A stretch of 64,000 nt of DNA from assembly GCF_024397975.1 (NCBI RefSeq), contig NZ_CP073745.1, forward strand, positions 2,816,501 to 2,880,500. The letters are read 5' to 3'. Position 1 is the first letter of the stretch. Each line of letters opens with the position of its first letter. Of the stretch, positions 56,482 through 64,000 are shown piece by piece. Made by a program: the position numbers and the translations under genes. The notes beneath the pieces were generated by a model that was not told where the DNA came from, made no database searches, and saw only the letters and a program-made list of their open reading frames with translations. The stretch comes from Bacterioplanoides sp. SCSIO 12839 (GTDB lineage Bacteria > Pseudomonadota > Gammaproteobacteria > Pseudomonadales > Oceanobacteraceae).

Positions 56482-58704
56482 TTAAAAATTCAGCCCAAGC
56501 TGAACATAATAAAGGTCGTCATTTTCGTATTGCTGATTGGAGTAAACCAGTGGGTTCTGGTCAATAATGTGATGCCAGAAAACACCAACCCAAGGCTCTG
56601 TTCCGGCCAGGGAAAATTCTTTGCGCAGGTTAATTTCATAACGACGATAACGACGCAGGCTACGGTTGGTGGTATCGCCGTATTGATCATACCAAAAGTG
56701 AGAACCGGTAAAGCTCCAGCGATTGCCCTGATGATGCCAACTGGCAACTACACTGTCTCGGGCACTGGCTCTCAACTCAATGCGGTTAAGAGAAGAGATT
56801 TCACGTTCCGTTAAACCTTCGGTATCTCCGGCCTCGTACACCGGGTTCACATAAGCAGCAACCACTCTGAACCAATCACGCTTAGTTGCTTGCCAGCGTA
56901 ACTGTAGCTCAGCGCCATCAATATCCATTTCACTATCGGAAGTAAGTACCGTGGTATTCAATGCAATCGGATTGGATATCAGCTGAGTTAAAGCGTCACG
57001 ATAAACTTTCAGGTCCCATTGCCAGTGATTAATGGCACCGTAATAACCTAATTCAATACTGGTGATTTTTTCGTGATCTAAATCCCGCTCCAGATCAGCC
57101 TGATTAACAAATACCGGAGCTTCATCCGCGCCCAGATAATTATCACTCAGATTTTTAATAGTGATCCGATAGTCAGGAATCTGCTCAACCAAATCTGGTG
57201 AACGCACGGCCTGTGAATACACGGCTCGAATACTTTGTTGTGGCGTCAACAGTACATTGGCAGCAATACGGGGAGAAAAGGCATTATCGTTATGCTCTTC
57301 AATTTCGTACATACCACCTGCATTCATGACCAGCCAATCAACGACACGCCATTCGGCGTTGGCAAACAAACGGTAGGTATCATTTTTAACCTGACCATCA
57401 AACAGTGTTTCTGAGTTAACCTGGTCACGACGGAAACTAACACCTGATACCGTTCGTAACGCAGGAGACCACTGTACGGTGTCTTGCCATTCGATATCAA
57501 AGCGTTGCTCATCCACAGCGCGATTGGTGTAACCGCATACCTCTGCCGTCGGATCAGCATCGCCTATCCGTGCCAGTGTACTGGTCAACAATGCTGCTTC
57601 CTGAGGCGATGCCGCTGCGGCTAAATCGGCCACAGATGTGCCGGATAACAAACCATAGGCCAGATCAGGGTTAAGCCGATATAACTGAAATAGATCCGGG
57701 TCCAGTGCGATGGTTGGTACACAGGCATCCGCTTCTTGTTGGCGTTGGTCAATTTGCCAATAGGCTTGCAAGTGTGAGGAGTGAGTTTCATTAAACTCGG
57801 TTAACCACTTTCCCCAAAGATGCCCCTGCTCGGTTTTCTGATCAGGGAAGCTGGTATCAAACGAATCCTGGCGAATATCGGTGTGGCCTTTTTTGTAAGA
57901 AGCCTGAAAGTCCAGATGGTTGTGGTCATCCAGCTGCTTGCTAATAAATGTATTCACAAAACCATGGCGACGCGCGTCTCGCCATTCGTCGCGTCCATTA
58001 TCTTCATTGCCGTCAAAGCCGTTATCAGCATTAATTTGTGCAGTAACACGATAACTGGTGTCTTGATGGATACCCGAATAGCTGACAAACGAATCATCGT
58101 AACCCTCTGAACCGTTTCGATAGCGAACACGTGCCCCCAGCGTTTCATCCGGGTGCTTACTGATAATATTGATTACGCCCATAAATGAATTGGCGCCATA
58201 GGTCGCGGCATTCGGCCCGCGGGTGACTTCAATCCGGGCAATATCTTCCAACGCCACCGGGATATCATCCCAGGTGACCGACGCTATCGAGGCACGGTAT
58301 ACCGATCGACCGTCAATCAATACCTGCAAACGACGCATGATGTTAGGTGTCGAAGCGTGATAAATCACCGACGCATTATTTTCATCATCACCGTGACCAA
58401 TAAACATACCTGGAACAAAACGCATCAGCTCGGGGATTGTACGGACTCCCCAGGCCTCAATCTCAGCGGCGGAAATCACCGTGACACTGGCCGGGACTTC
58501 AGCACGCGGTTGCTTGAGACGTGTCGCGGTCAACACCACCGGAATCTCATTTTCCTGCAGAAACGCATCATGAAATTCGTTGTCAAAATCAGCCAGAGCC
58601 ACCGGGCAAAAGGCCCATAAAGCGGTGGTTAACAAAGCCCCCAATCGAACATAAACCGGCTTGGCCGGACAGGTCAGATGATCTCTGACTTTCTTATTAC
58701 GCAT
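56482..58704 (-). CDS. TonB-dependent outer-membrane receptor
   Basis: A protein of about 740 residues with a signal peptide (ending PVALA), a possible TonB box near IPVVLTATR, a plug domain (VTVISAAEIEAWGVRTIPEL, RGPNAATYGANSFMGVINII) and a 22-stranded barrel ending in Phe (YVQLGLNF). It resembles the CirA/FepA group, but the ligand is unknown. The start could be 58704 or an ATG at 58716. It is the first gene of the operon with the binding protein and the hybrid kinase. Confidence 0.9.
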   Translation of the reverse strand: MRNKKVRDHLTCPAKPVYVRLGALLTTALWAFCPVALADFDNEFHDAFLQENEIPVVLTATRLKQPRAEVPASVTVISAAEIEAWGVRTIPELMRFVPGMFIGHGDDENNASVIYHASTPNIMRRLQVLIDGRSVYRASIASVTWDDIPVALEDIARIEVTRGPNAATYGANSFMGVINIISKHPDETLGARVRYRNGSEGYDDSFVSYSGIHQDTSYRVTAQINADNGFDGNEDNGRDEWRDARRHGFVNTFISKQLDDHNHLDFQASYKKGHTDIRQDSFDTSFPDQKTEQGHLWGKWLTEFNETHSSHLQAYWQIDQRQQEADACVPTIALDPDLFQLYRLNPDLAYGLLSGTSVADLAAAASPQEAALLTSTLARIGDADPTAEVCGYTNRAVDEQRFDIEWQDTVQWSPALRTVSGVSFRRDQVNSETLFDGQVKNDTYRLFANAEWRVVDWLVMNAGGMYEIEEHNDNAFSPRIAANVLLTPQQSIRAVYSQAVRSPDLVEQIPDYRITIKNLSDNYLGADEAPVFVNQADLERDLDHEKITSIELGYYGAINHWQWDLKVYRDALTQLISNPIALNTTVLTSDSEMDIDGAELQLRWQATKRDWFRVVAAYVNPVYEAGDTEGLTEREISSLNRIELRASARDSVVASWHHQGNRWSFTGSHFWYDQYGDTTNRSLRRYRRYEINLRKEFSLAGTEPWVGVFWHHIIDQNPLVYSNQQYENDDLYYVQLGLNF

Positions 58705-58904
58705 GAAAACGCCCATCAGCTGAACAACGTATGGAATCAGTCTAGTCAATACAAAGTGGATGAGTAGAAAGGTTTTTGCAGTCTAATACTTTAAGACTAG
58801 TGATTAAACCCGGCTTTTATACTTACGGCAGGCTGTCAGAGCAAGCTGCAAGTCGCTATAATCGCCCGATCAAAATACCTTCACACACAAGACTGGAAAA
58901 AACT

Positions 58905-59438
58905 ATGAGCTATAACGCGATTTCAGCTGGCAAAGATCTGCCAAACGATGTTTATGTTGTGATTGAGATTCCTGCGAATCACTCACCAATCAAATACGAA
59001 ATCGATAAAGATATGGATTGTCTGATGGTTGACCGCTTCATGGCGACCCCTATGTTCTACCCGGCGAACTACGGCTACATCAACGATACTCTGGCCGACG
59101 ATGGCGACCCACTGGACGTACTGGTTATTACGCCTTACCCGGTACAACCAGGTTCTGTGATCCGTGCTCGCCCGGTTGGTGTTCTGAACATGGAAGACGA
59201 AGCCGGTGAAGACGCCAAGCTGGTTGCCGTTCCTCACGAGAAACTGACTCAGCTGTACAACGACGTACAGGACGTTAACGATGTTCCTGAACTGCTGCGC
59301 GAGCAGATCAAACACTTCTTCGAGAACTACAAAGATCTGGAAAAAGGCAAGTGGGTTAAGGTTCAGGGCTGGGGCAATGCTGACGACGCTCGTCAGATGA
59401 TCATCGATTCTGCTAAAGCTTACGAAGACGCTAAATAA
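58905..59438 (+). CDS. ppa: inorganic pyrophosphatase
   Basis: Ppa hydrolyses pyrophosphate to phosphate, driving biosynthesis. The 177-residue protein is a family I enzyme with the metal site [11 protein letters not shown] and YGYINDT, and [14 protein letters not shown] near the end. I chose the ATG at 58905 (GGAA upstream), because the in-frame extension to 58776 has no homology and runs through the promoter region shared with the TonB receptor gene. Confidence 0.97.
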   Translation: MSYNAISAGKDLPNDVYVVIEIPANHSPIKYEIDKDMDCLMVDRFMATPMFYPANYGYINDTLADDGDPLDVLVITPYPVQPGSVIRARPVGVLNMEDEAGEDAKLVAVPHEKLTQLYNDVQDVNDVPELLREQIKHFFENYKDLEKGKWVKVQGWGNADDARQMIIDSAKAYEDAK

Positions 59439-59469
59439 GTGTTTTCCGCCGGTTGATTCCGGCAGGTAC

Positions 59470-59502
59470 AAAAAAAGGAGCTTCAACATGGCTCCTTTTT
59501 TT
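59470..59502 (+). terminator. bidirectional intrinsic terminator after ppa
   Basis: AAAAAAAGGAGC / GCTCCTTTTTTT forms a 12-pair stem with a 9-base loop. The T-tract serves ppa on the plus strand, and the mirrored A-tract could also stop the minus-strand LOV gene 75 bases away. Confidence 0.9.
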
Positions 59503-59576
59503 ATTCGTATGATCAAGACTGACGTTTGATTGCTGGCTTTAACGTTAATGGCTTTACATTGAGCTGATAACAGCGG

Positions 59577-60038
59577 TTATGCGTTGCTTAGTTGTCTTCT
59601 CAGTTTTTCCAACTCTTCTTCTGCCGCCTGAGCGCGTGCTTCGGCTTCCACCTGACGCGTGACATCTTTTTGCACACCGATGTAATACATCAACTGATCC
59701 TGATCATTAAAGACAGGCGATATACTCAGCTCATTCCAGAACTGACTACCATCTTTACGATAGTTTCTCAGCACCACCCGGCAGGCTTCATTGTTCTCAA
59801 GCGCCACCTTAATCTTTGTCAGACCTTCCTGGTCGCGGTCACCGGCCTGTAAAAAGCGGCAATCCTGAAACAGGATTTCATCCTGCTGATAGCCGGATAA
59901 TTGCTCGAACGCTTTGTTGGCGTAAATCAGGATGTTGTCATCCCCTTCACGCTCGGCAATCACGATCCCGTCATTAGAGGCATCAATTGCCTTTTTTAAT
60001 AACTCCAGGTCGATTGGAGCCGACTCATCGCTAACCAT
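59577..60038 (-). CDS. short LOV-domain blue-light photoreceptor
   Basis: A 153-residue protein made of one PAS/LOV core (about residues 10-120) and a C-terminal helix (about 122-150). The flavin-reactive Cys60 lies in FQDCRFLQAGDRDQEG, matching the LOV consensus GxNCRFLQ with Asp for Asn, as I recall for the Pseudomonas putida short LOV proteins. RNYRKDGSQFWNELSISPV and QKDVTRQVE follow. There is no effector domain, so signalling must be by protein contact. A strong GGAGG precedes the start. It is divergent from a LitR-like MerR regulator. Confidence 0.9.
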   Translation of the reverse strand: MVSDESAPIDLELLKKAIDASNDGIVIAEREGDDNILIYANKAFEQLSGYQQDEILFQDCRFLQAGDRDQEGLTKIKVALENNEACRVVLRNYRKDGSQFWNELSISPVFNDQDQLMYYIGVQKDVTRQVEAEARAQAAEEELEKLRRQLSNA

Positions 60039-60164
60039 GCTTCCTCCGCTGGCATCATTTATCGCGCATCAGGCCTTCCTGATAAACTGAGGATCAATTT
60101 ACTACGACTGCGTCTTAGGTGAAAGTCCCGGCGGTGGCTTTCGTATAACTCACGCATCAAAATT

Positions 60165-60193
60165 TTTACATTGTGTATAACTGCTTATAAAAT
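60165..60193 (+). promoter_or_regulatory. promoter of the MerR/LitR regulator gene
   Basis: TTTACA (60165-60170) and TAAAAT (60188-60193) are separated by 17 bases, a good sigma-70 pair, placing transcription start about 25-28 bases before the gene's ATG. Confidence 0.65.
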
Positions 60194-60209
60194 CACTTGC
60201 AGTACACAA
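60171..60209. promoter_or_regulatory. candidate operator spanning the regulator promoter
   Basis: TTGTGTA-TAA-CTGC (60171-60184) is mirrored by GCAG-TACACAA (60199-60209). The inverted repeat encloses the -10 box of the MerR/LitR gene, so binding would block that promoter; autoregulation is the simplest reading. Confidence 0.55.
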
Positions 60210-60227
60210 ACAGAGAAAGATTCCCAC

Positions 60228-61160
60228 ATGGCAAGCTCCAGTTCTGATAATCAGGCCGCTTATTACCCGATCCGAGTGGTTTCCAGTGAAACCGGTGTTA
60301 ATGCCATTACCCTGCGGGCCTGGGAACGTCGTTACGGCTTGCTCACGCCCAAAAGAACGGCCAAAGGTCATCGCCTGTACAGCGAAGCCGATATTCGCCT
60401 GATAAAACAAGTGGTTTCCCTGCTCAATCGCGGCATCCCAATCTCTCAGGCACAAGCGATGATTGATCAGGAAGGTGACAGTCCGGCACAGCCAAGCCGG
60501 GTGGCCAGCGGCGATCAGACCTCACAATGGCAACATTATCGCCAGACCATTAATCACGCGCTGCAGCAATTTGATGAAAAAGCGTTATGTGAAACCTTTG
60601 ACGAAATCGCGCAATTCTTTCCCATTGATATTGCGCTACGTTTTTTGCTGGTACCGATCTACAAACAATTAAAAGACAATATCCGTGCCGACCTCGGCCA
60701 GGCAAGACTGCGCTTTTATTCCGCATTTTTACAAGCCAGGCTAGCGTTACGTCTTTACCAGTCTGATAACAACGCAGTATTGGAAGATTGCCCGGCTGTT
60801 GCTGTGGTGAACTTCAGTCAACAAGATGAAGTCCCACTGCTGCTGATGGCAGTACTCATCAAACAAATGGGTATGCGTCCGATTTATTTTAATGGTCTGA
60901 TGACACCGGCTCAAATCAGTGAAGTGATTCATCAACAGCAGTGGCAAGCCGCTGTGGTTCAGGTTCCCAGAGCGCTGGAAAGTGGCCAACTGAACCAATT
61001 GCATAGCCTGGCGGTCGAAACCGGAAAGCCCGTTTTCGCCTGTAATCATGACGCTCAGGACACGGATAAACTGCGATCAGCGGGGTTAATTCCTAGCGGG
61101 GATGATGTCCAACAAGGGGCGATGAACATCCGCGATTTATTAAAAGGATTCCAAGCATGA
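60228..61160 (+). CDS. MerR-family regulator, LitR/CarH-like without B12 motif
   Basis: A 310-residue protein with an N-terminal MerR winged helix (ETGVNAITLRAWERRYGLL, SEADIRLIKQVVSLL). The C-terminal half resembles the B12-binding region of LitR/CarH, but no B12-ligand His motif is visible. Such proteins (class III LitR) are light-responsive repressors controlled by a partner LOV protein in Pseudomonas putida; the LOV gene here is divergent next door. I placed the start at MASSSS (60228) because an upstream in-frame ATG lies within the promoter. The stop overlaps the next gene (ATGA). Confidence 0.87.
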   Translation: MASSSSDNQAAYYPIRVVSSETGVNAITLRAWERRYGLLTPKRTAKGHRLYSEADIRLIKQVVSLLNRGIPISQAQAMIDQEGDSPAQPSRVASGDQTSQWQHYRQTINHALQQFDEKALCETFDEIAQFFPIDIALRFLLVPIYKQLKDNIRADLGQARLRFYSAFLQARLALRLYQSDNNAVLEDCPAVAVVNFSQQDEVPLLLMAVLIKQMGMRPIYFNGLMTPAQISEVIHQQQWQAAVVQVPRALESGQLNQLHSLAVETGKPVFACNHDAQDTDKLRSAGLIPSGDDVQQGAMNIRDLLKGFQA

Positions 61161-62173
61161 GCCTGGCTGCTTATGAACTGCTACAACGGCACCCACAATT
61201 ATTGGATAACACTCTGATCATTGGTAACGGCGCAGAGTTACCACCCGAATGGCAACAACAAGTACAACAGTCGGGTAGCCATATCCTGACCTGGGACTGG
61301 CAAACATTTCAGCAATACACAATGCTGGATGAAGATCATAAACACTTCGCCATGCCACAAAATCAGATTCAGACGCTGCAGCCCAAGCAAATTATCTTGT
61401 TTTGGCCCAAAGCGAAAACACAGGCGTTAAATCTGATCGAACTGATTGCGTCGCAGACCCAGATCGAATCCATCTATGCTGTTGCCGCCAATGATGCTGG
61501 TGGTAAAAGCATCGGCAAAGCCTGTTCAGAACTCGCCAGCCACAGTGACAAAATCGACAGTGCACGTCGCTGTTCGCTTTGGCAACTGACGCTGATACCA
61601 CAAGCGCCGATGAACTGGCTGAAAAAAGCCGAATCCTTTGCTCATCAGCAACAGAATTACCTGACGCTCCCCGGTGTGTTTTGCCATGGCAAACTGGACG
61701 TTGGCACTCGTGTATTACTGGAACACCTCCCTGCCCCAGCCCATGGCAAAGTGTTAGATCTGGGCTGTGGTTCCGGCGTGATTGGCCTGAGCCTGAAGCA
61801 ACAACAACCGGCATTAGAGCTGACACTGGGGGATGTTGATGCGTTTGCACTGCGCAGCGCAGAGCTCAACGCAATGCGGATGGGTATCAAAGCTGACGTG
61901 ATTGCCAGCGATGGCCTGCACGATATCGACGGTCGTTTTGATTTCATCATCAGCAACCCACCCTTCCATCAAGGCAAAGATACGGATTACCGCTTTGCAC
62001 AATCCCTGTTCCAACAAGCGAAACAGCACCTGGTTACCGATGGGCAACTCTGGATTGTCGCCAACCGCCACCTGTCTTATGAAGAGTGGGGCCAACAATA
62101 CTTTGCCAGTTGTGAAGTATTGGCCCAACAAGAAGGCTTTAAAATCATCTGCTTGTCGCATGCAAAAAAATAG
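61157..62173 (+). CDS. rsmC: 16S rRNA (guanine1207-N2)-methyltransferase RsmC
   Basis: A 338-residue class I methyltransferase with an N-terminal non-catalytic methyltransferase-like half and a C-terminal half carrying VLDLGCGSGVIGLSL (SAM site) and SNPPFHQG (catalytic NPPF). The length and two-half layout match RsmC, which modifies G1207 of 16S rRNA. RlmG is a less likely alternative. The ATG overlaps the regulator gene stop by 4 bases. Confidence 0.88.
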   Translation: MSLAAYELLQRHPQLLDNTLIIGNGAELPPEWQQQVQQSGSHILTWDWQTFQQYTMLDEDHKHFAMPQNQIQTLQPKQIILFWPKAKTQALNLIELIASQTQIESIYAVAANDAGGKSIGKACSELASHSDKIDSARRCSLWQLTLIPQAPMNWLKKAESFAHQQQNYLTLPGVFCHGKLDVGTRVLLEHLPAPAHGKVLDLGCGSGVIGLSLKQQQPALELTLGDVDAFALRSAELNAMRMGIKADVIASDGLHDIDGRFDFIISNPPFHQGKDTDYRFAQSLFQQAKQHLVTDGQLWIVANRHLSYEEWGQQYFASCEVLAQQEGFKIICLSHAKK

Positions 62174-62182
62174 GCTTCTAAC

Positions 62183-64000
62183 ATGCTGACACGGATGTTC
62201 TGTTTGACCCTGCTATCCATGCTGGTTGCAGCGTTTAGCCACGGGGAAACTTATCGTATTTCCCCAGATACGGCTTATGAATACCAAATTTACCAACAGG
62301 ACTATTTCTCTCACTGGCAACCTCAAACGGCACTGGATATGTTACTGCGGGTGCCCGATACCAGCGTGCAGCGGCAGCCGGATGGATCATTACAGGTTCA
62401 GCTCCATGGTATGGATCGAAGCTATCTGGCGGTGTTAATTGATGGCTACCCACTTGCGGGCAATGGCGAAAATAATAACCGCTCGTTGTCTCAGATTCCT
62501 GCCAGCCTGATTGATACCATCGAGATCATTCCTAACAGTGTTGCCGATCTGGATGCGCACGGCGGCGCTGCGGGCATTATCAATATTACCCTGAAACACA
62601 GTAATACCGAACAATCCCAGGTTGCAGCGAGTGTGGCTGGAGAGCCTGTTAACTATTCGGCCTCACTGCTGAAAAGCGTTACACCCGGCTGGGGACAGCT
62701 CAATGTGATAGCCGACCTGCGTCAGCAACAGCAACAGCATCGTTTTTCAATTGAAGAAAATAATCAGCAACAGGACAGCATTGCGGAAGATCAATCGCAT
62801 ACAGTGTCGTTGAGTTACCAAAACCCAACCAGCCAGCCAATACGATTCAACAGTCGCCTGCTGTATTTGCATAACGATGAACAACAGCGGTCATCTGAAG
62901 ATAGTGTTACGTCATTTTTAACAAGCAAGACTGATTCTGACACCTGGCGTCTGAATACATCCGCCAACGGTTTATATCAGGATCAGAGCAATAACATCCG
63001 CTGGCAGTTGCAGTTATTGGCTGAGCAGTTTGATGCCAGCCAGCAGCCACAACTCCAGCAATCACAGCCCCAACGACCACAATCACTTGAAGCGGAGCTC
63101 GACCACCGGGAACAGCGGTTACAAATAGGTGCCAGTCTGGCGGAAAAGATCGATGAACATCATTGGAAAGCCGGCATAAATCTCCTCTCCAGTGATTATC
63201 AGATTGATTCATTATCAACCTCGCCGGCTTCCTCAACAGCCTCTGCCCATCAGATTAAAGCGAAACAACTCAGCCTGCATGCGTATGCACTGGACCGCTG
63301 GAGCGTCACCCAGAAGCTGCATTTTGAAGCCGGTTTTCGTATGGAAACCCACGAGTTAGAACAACGTGACCAGCTGATTGGTGAGCAGGAAATCAGCGGC
63401 AATACCGTCTGGCTACCCAACCTGCATCTGATGTATCGCTATGATGATGAAACCCGGATTGGTCTGAGCGGTAGTCAGAGTGCACGCCATCCGGATTTTG
63501 CTCAGCGCAGCCTTTATCGCTATCGATTCGATGAATTCGTTTTTCAGGGCAATACCGATCTGGATATCGAAGTCGTCAGTGCCATTGATCTCAGGTATGA
63601 ATATCAGCACACACGCAATGCCCATCGTTTTACCCGCATCCGACTGTTTCATCGCAGTATCACCAACGCCATTATCGACACCGAGCGTGAGGAAATCATC
63701 GACGATGAAACCCTGACCATCATTGAGCCACAAAATAGTGATGTCAGCGCCATCCAGCAAGGAGGCGAACTCAGTGGCGGCCTGTCGTTATCACCCGACC
63801 TTAGCCTGAAAGCTTCCGCGGGTTTTTATCGTTCTTATTTGCGCGCAACGAACAACAACCAAAGTCAACGCTTAAGCAACCAGCCAGACTACCGCTTACA
63901 AGCCAGCATTGATAAGCACATCCAGGCATGGCGTGGCGGAGCCCAATGGCGCTATCAGGGAGACAGTGAAGAACGGCTGAATAATGTCCGACAGCAGGAT
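62183..64000 (+). CDS. TonB-dependent receptor (partial, cut by window end)
   Basis: An open frame of 606 codons runs to the window edge without a stop. It starts with a signal peptide (MLTRMFCLTLLSMLVAAFSHG) and a plug domain (LAVLIDGYPLAGNGENNNRS, IDTIEIIPNSV, GGAAGIINITLK), followed by Gln-rich beta-barrel strands (about residues 180 on). No TonB box is obvious. It begins 9 bases after rsmC. The ligand cannot be told. The C-terminal part and the final Phe lie beyond the window. Confidence 0.87.
   Translation, partial: MLTRMFCLTLLSMLVAAFSHGETYRISPDTAYEYQIYQQDYFSHWQPQTALDMLLRVPDTSVQRQPDGSLQVQLHGMDRSYLAVLIDGYPLAGNGENNNRSLSQIPASLIDTIEIIPNSVADLDAHGGAAGIINITLKHSNTEQSQVAASVAGEPVNYSASLLKSVTPGWGQLNVIADLRQQQQQHRFSIEENNQQQDSIAEDQSHTVSLSYQNPTSQPIRFNSRLLYLHNDEQQRSSEDSVTSFLTSKTDSDTWRLNTSANGLYQDQSNNIRWQLQLLAEQFDASQQPQLQQSQPQRPQSLEAELDHREQRLQIGASLAEKIDEHHWKAGINLLSSDYQIDSLSTSPASSTASAHQIKAKQLSLHAYALDRWSVTQKLHFEAGFRMETHELEQRDQLIGEQEISGNTVWLPNLHLMYRYDDETRIGLSGSQSARHPDFAQRSLYRYRFDEFVFQGNTDLDIEVVSAIDLRYEYQHTRNAHRFTRIRLFHRSITNAIIDTEREEIIDDETLTIIEPQNSDVSAIQQGGELSGGLSLSPDLSLKASAGFYRSYLRATNNNQSQRLSNQPDYRLQASIDKHIQAWRGGAQWRYQGDSEERLNNVRQQD

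Noticed and set aside
58983-59516. 177-codon minus-strand frame opposite ppa
   Set aside because: It is antisense to a fully conserved pyrophosphatase and crosses its terminator.
62183-64000. Truncated or pseudogene TonB receptor
   Set aside because: The frame is intact up to the last base; the missing end is due to the window boundary.

Overview
The window is an uninterrupted chromosomal stretch of a marine, flagellated gammaproteobacterium. I infer a member of the Oceanospirillales or a close relative. The reasons are the Pseudomonas-like argG-motY-pyrC-rnt gene order, a sodium-pumping oxaloacetate decarboxylase, a MotY protein of the sodium-driven polar flagellum, and a complete gene set for dimethylsulfoniopropionate (DMSP) breakdown. 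Base composition looks moderate and even. I see no rRNA, tRNA, IS element, prophage or CRISPR array. The right edge cuts through a TonB-dependent receptor gene.

The left part (1-26800) is mainly housekeeping. It holds plsB, then the minus-strand run tsaB-uppP-rsmJ, a histone-H1-like Lys/Ala protein with repeated KRRGRP units, adk, ppc, argG and motY. These are followed by plus-strand pyrC-rnt-yacL and a minus-strand dnaE-tilS unit that continues into two small envelope-protein genes. A small accessory patch (20674-23191) carries a Ser-rich exported protein, a Gly/Ser-rich lipoprotein, a DUF2956 protein and a beta-barrel protein. The oadGAB operon follows.

The middle part (27058-37027) is a DMSP catabolism cluster: dddR (LysR regulator), dddC and dddB on the minus strand, then divergent dddD (CoA-transferase/lyase) and dddT (BCCT carrier), with a porin gene just after. 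DddT imports DMSP. DddD releases dimethyl sulfide and leaves a 3-hydroxypropionate product, which DddB and DddC carry towards acetyl-CoA.

Next come dusC and a convergent DAHP synthase gene. Upstream of the DAHP synthase gene is what looks like a full transcription attenuator: a 48-codon leader peptide with Tyr-Phe-Trp-Trp-Tyr-Gly-Phe-Gly-Tyr-Phe, mutually exclusive pairing arms and a strong intrinsic terminator. This is the most interesting regulatory element I found.

The 39960-51279 region is an amide-use locus: a LuxR-type response regulator, a 1142-residue NCS1-permease/Cys-cluster/histidine-kinase/receiver fusion, a divergent five-gene ABC importer of the urea/short-amide type, formamidase (fmdA) and an FmdB zinc-ribbon protein. 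No urease gene is present. The right part holds ogt, an acyltransferase, tatD, a three-gene TonB-receptor/periplasmic-binding-protein/hybrid-kinase operon, ppa, and a short LOV photoreceptor gene divergent from a MerR/LitR-type regulator. That regulator overlaps an rsmC-like gene, which is followed by the second, truncated TonB-dependent receptor.
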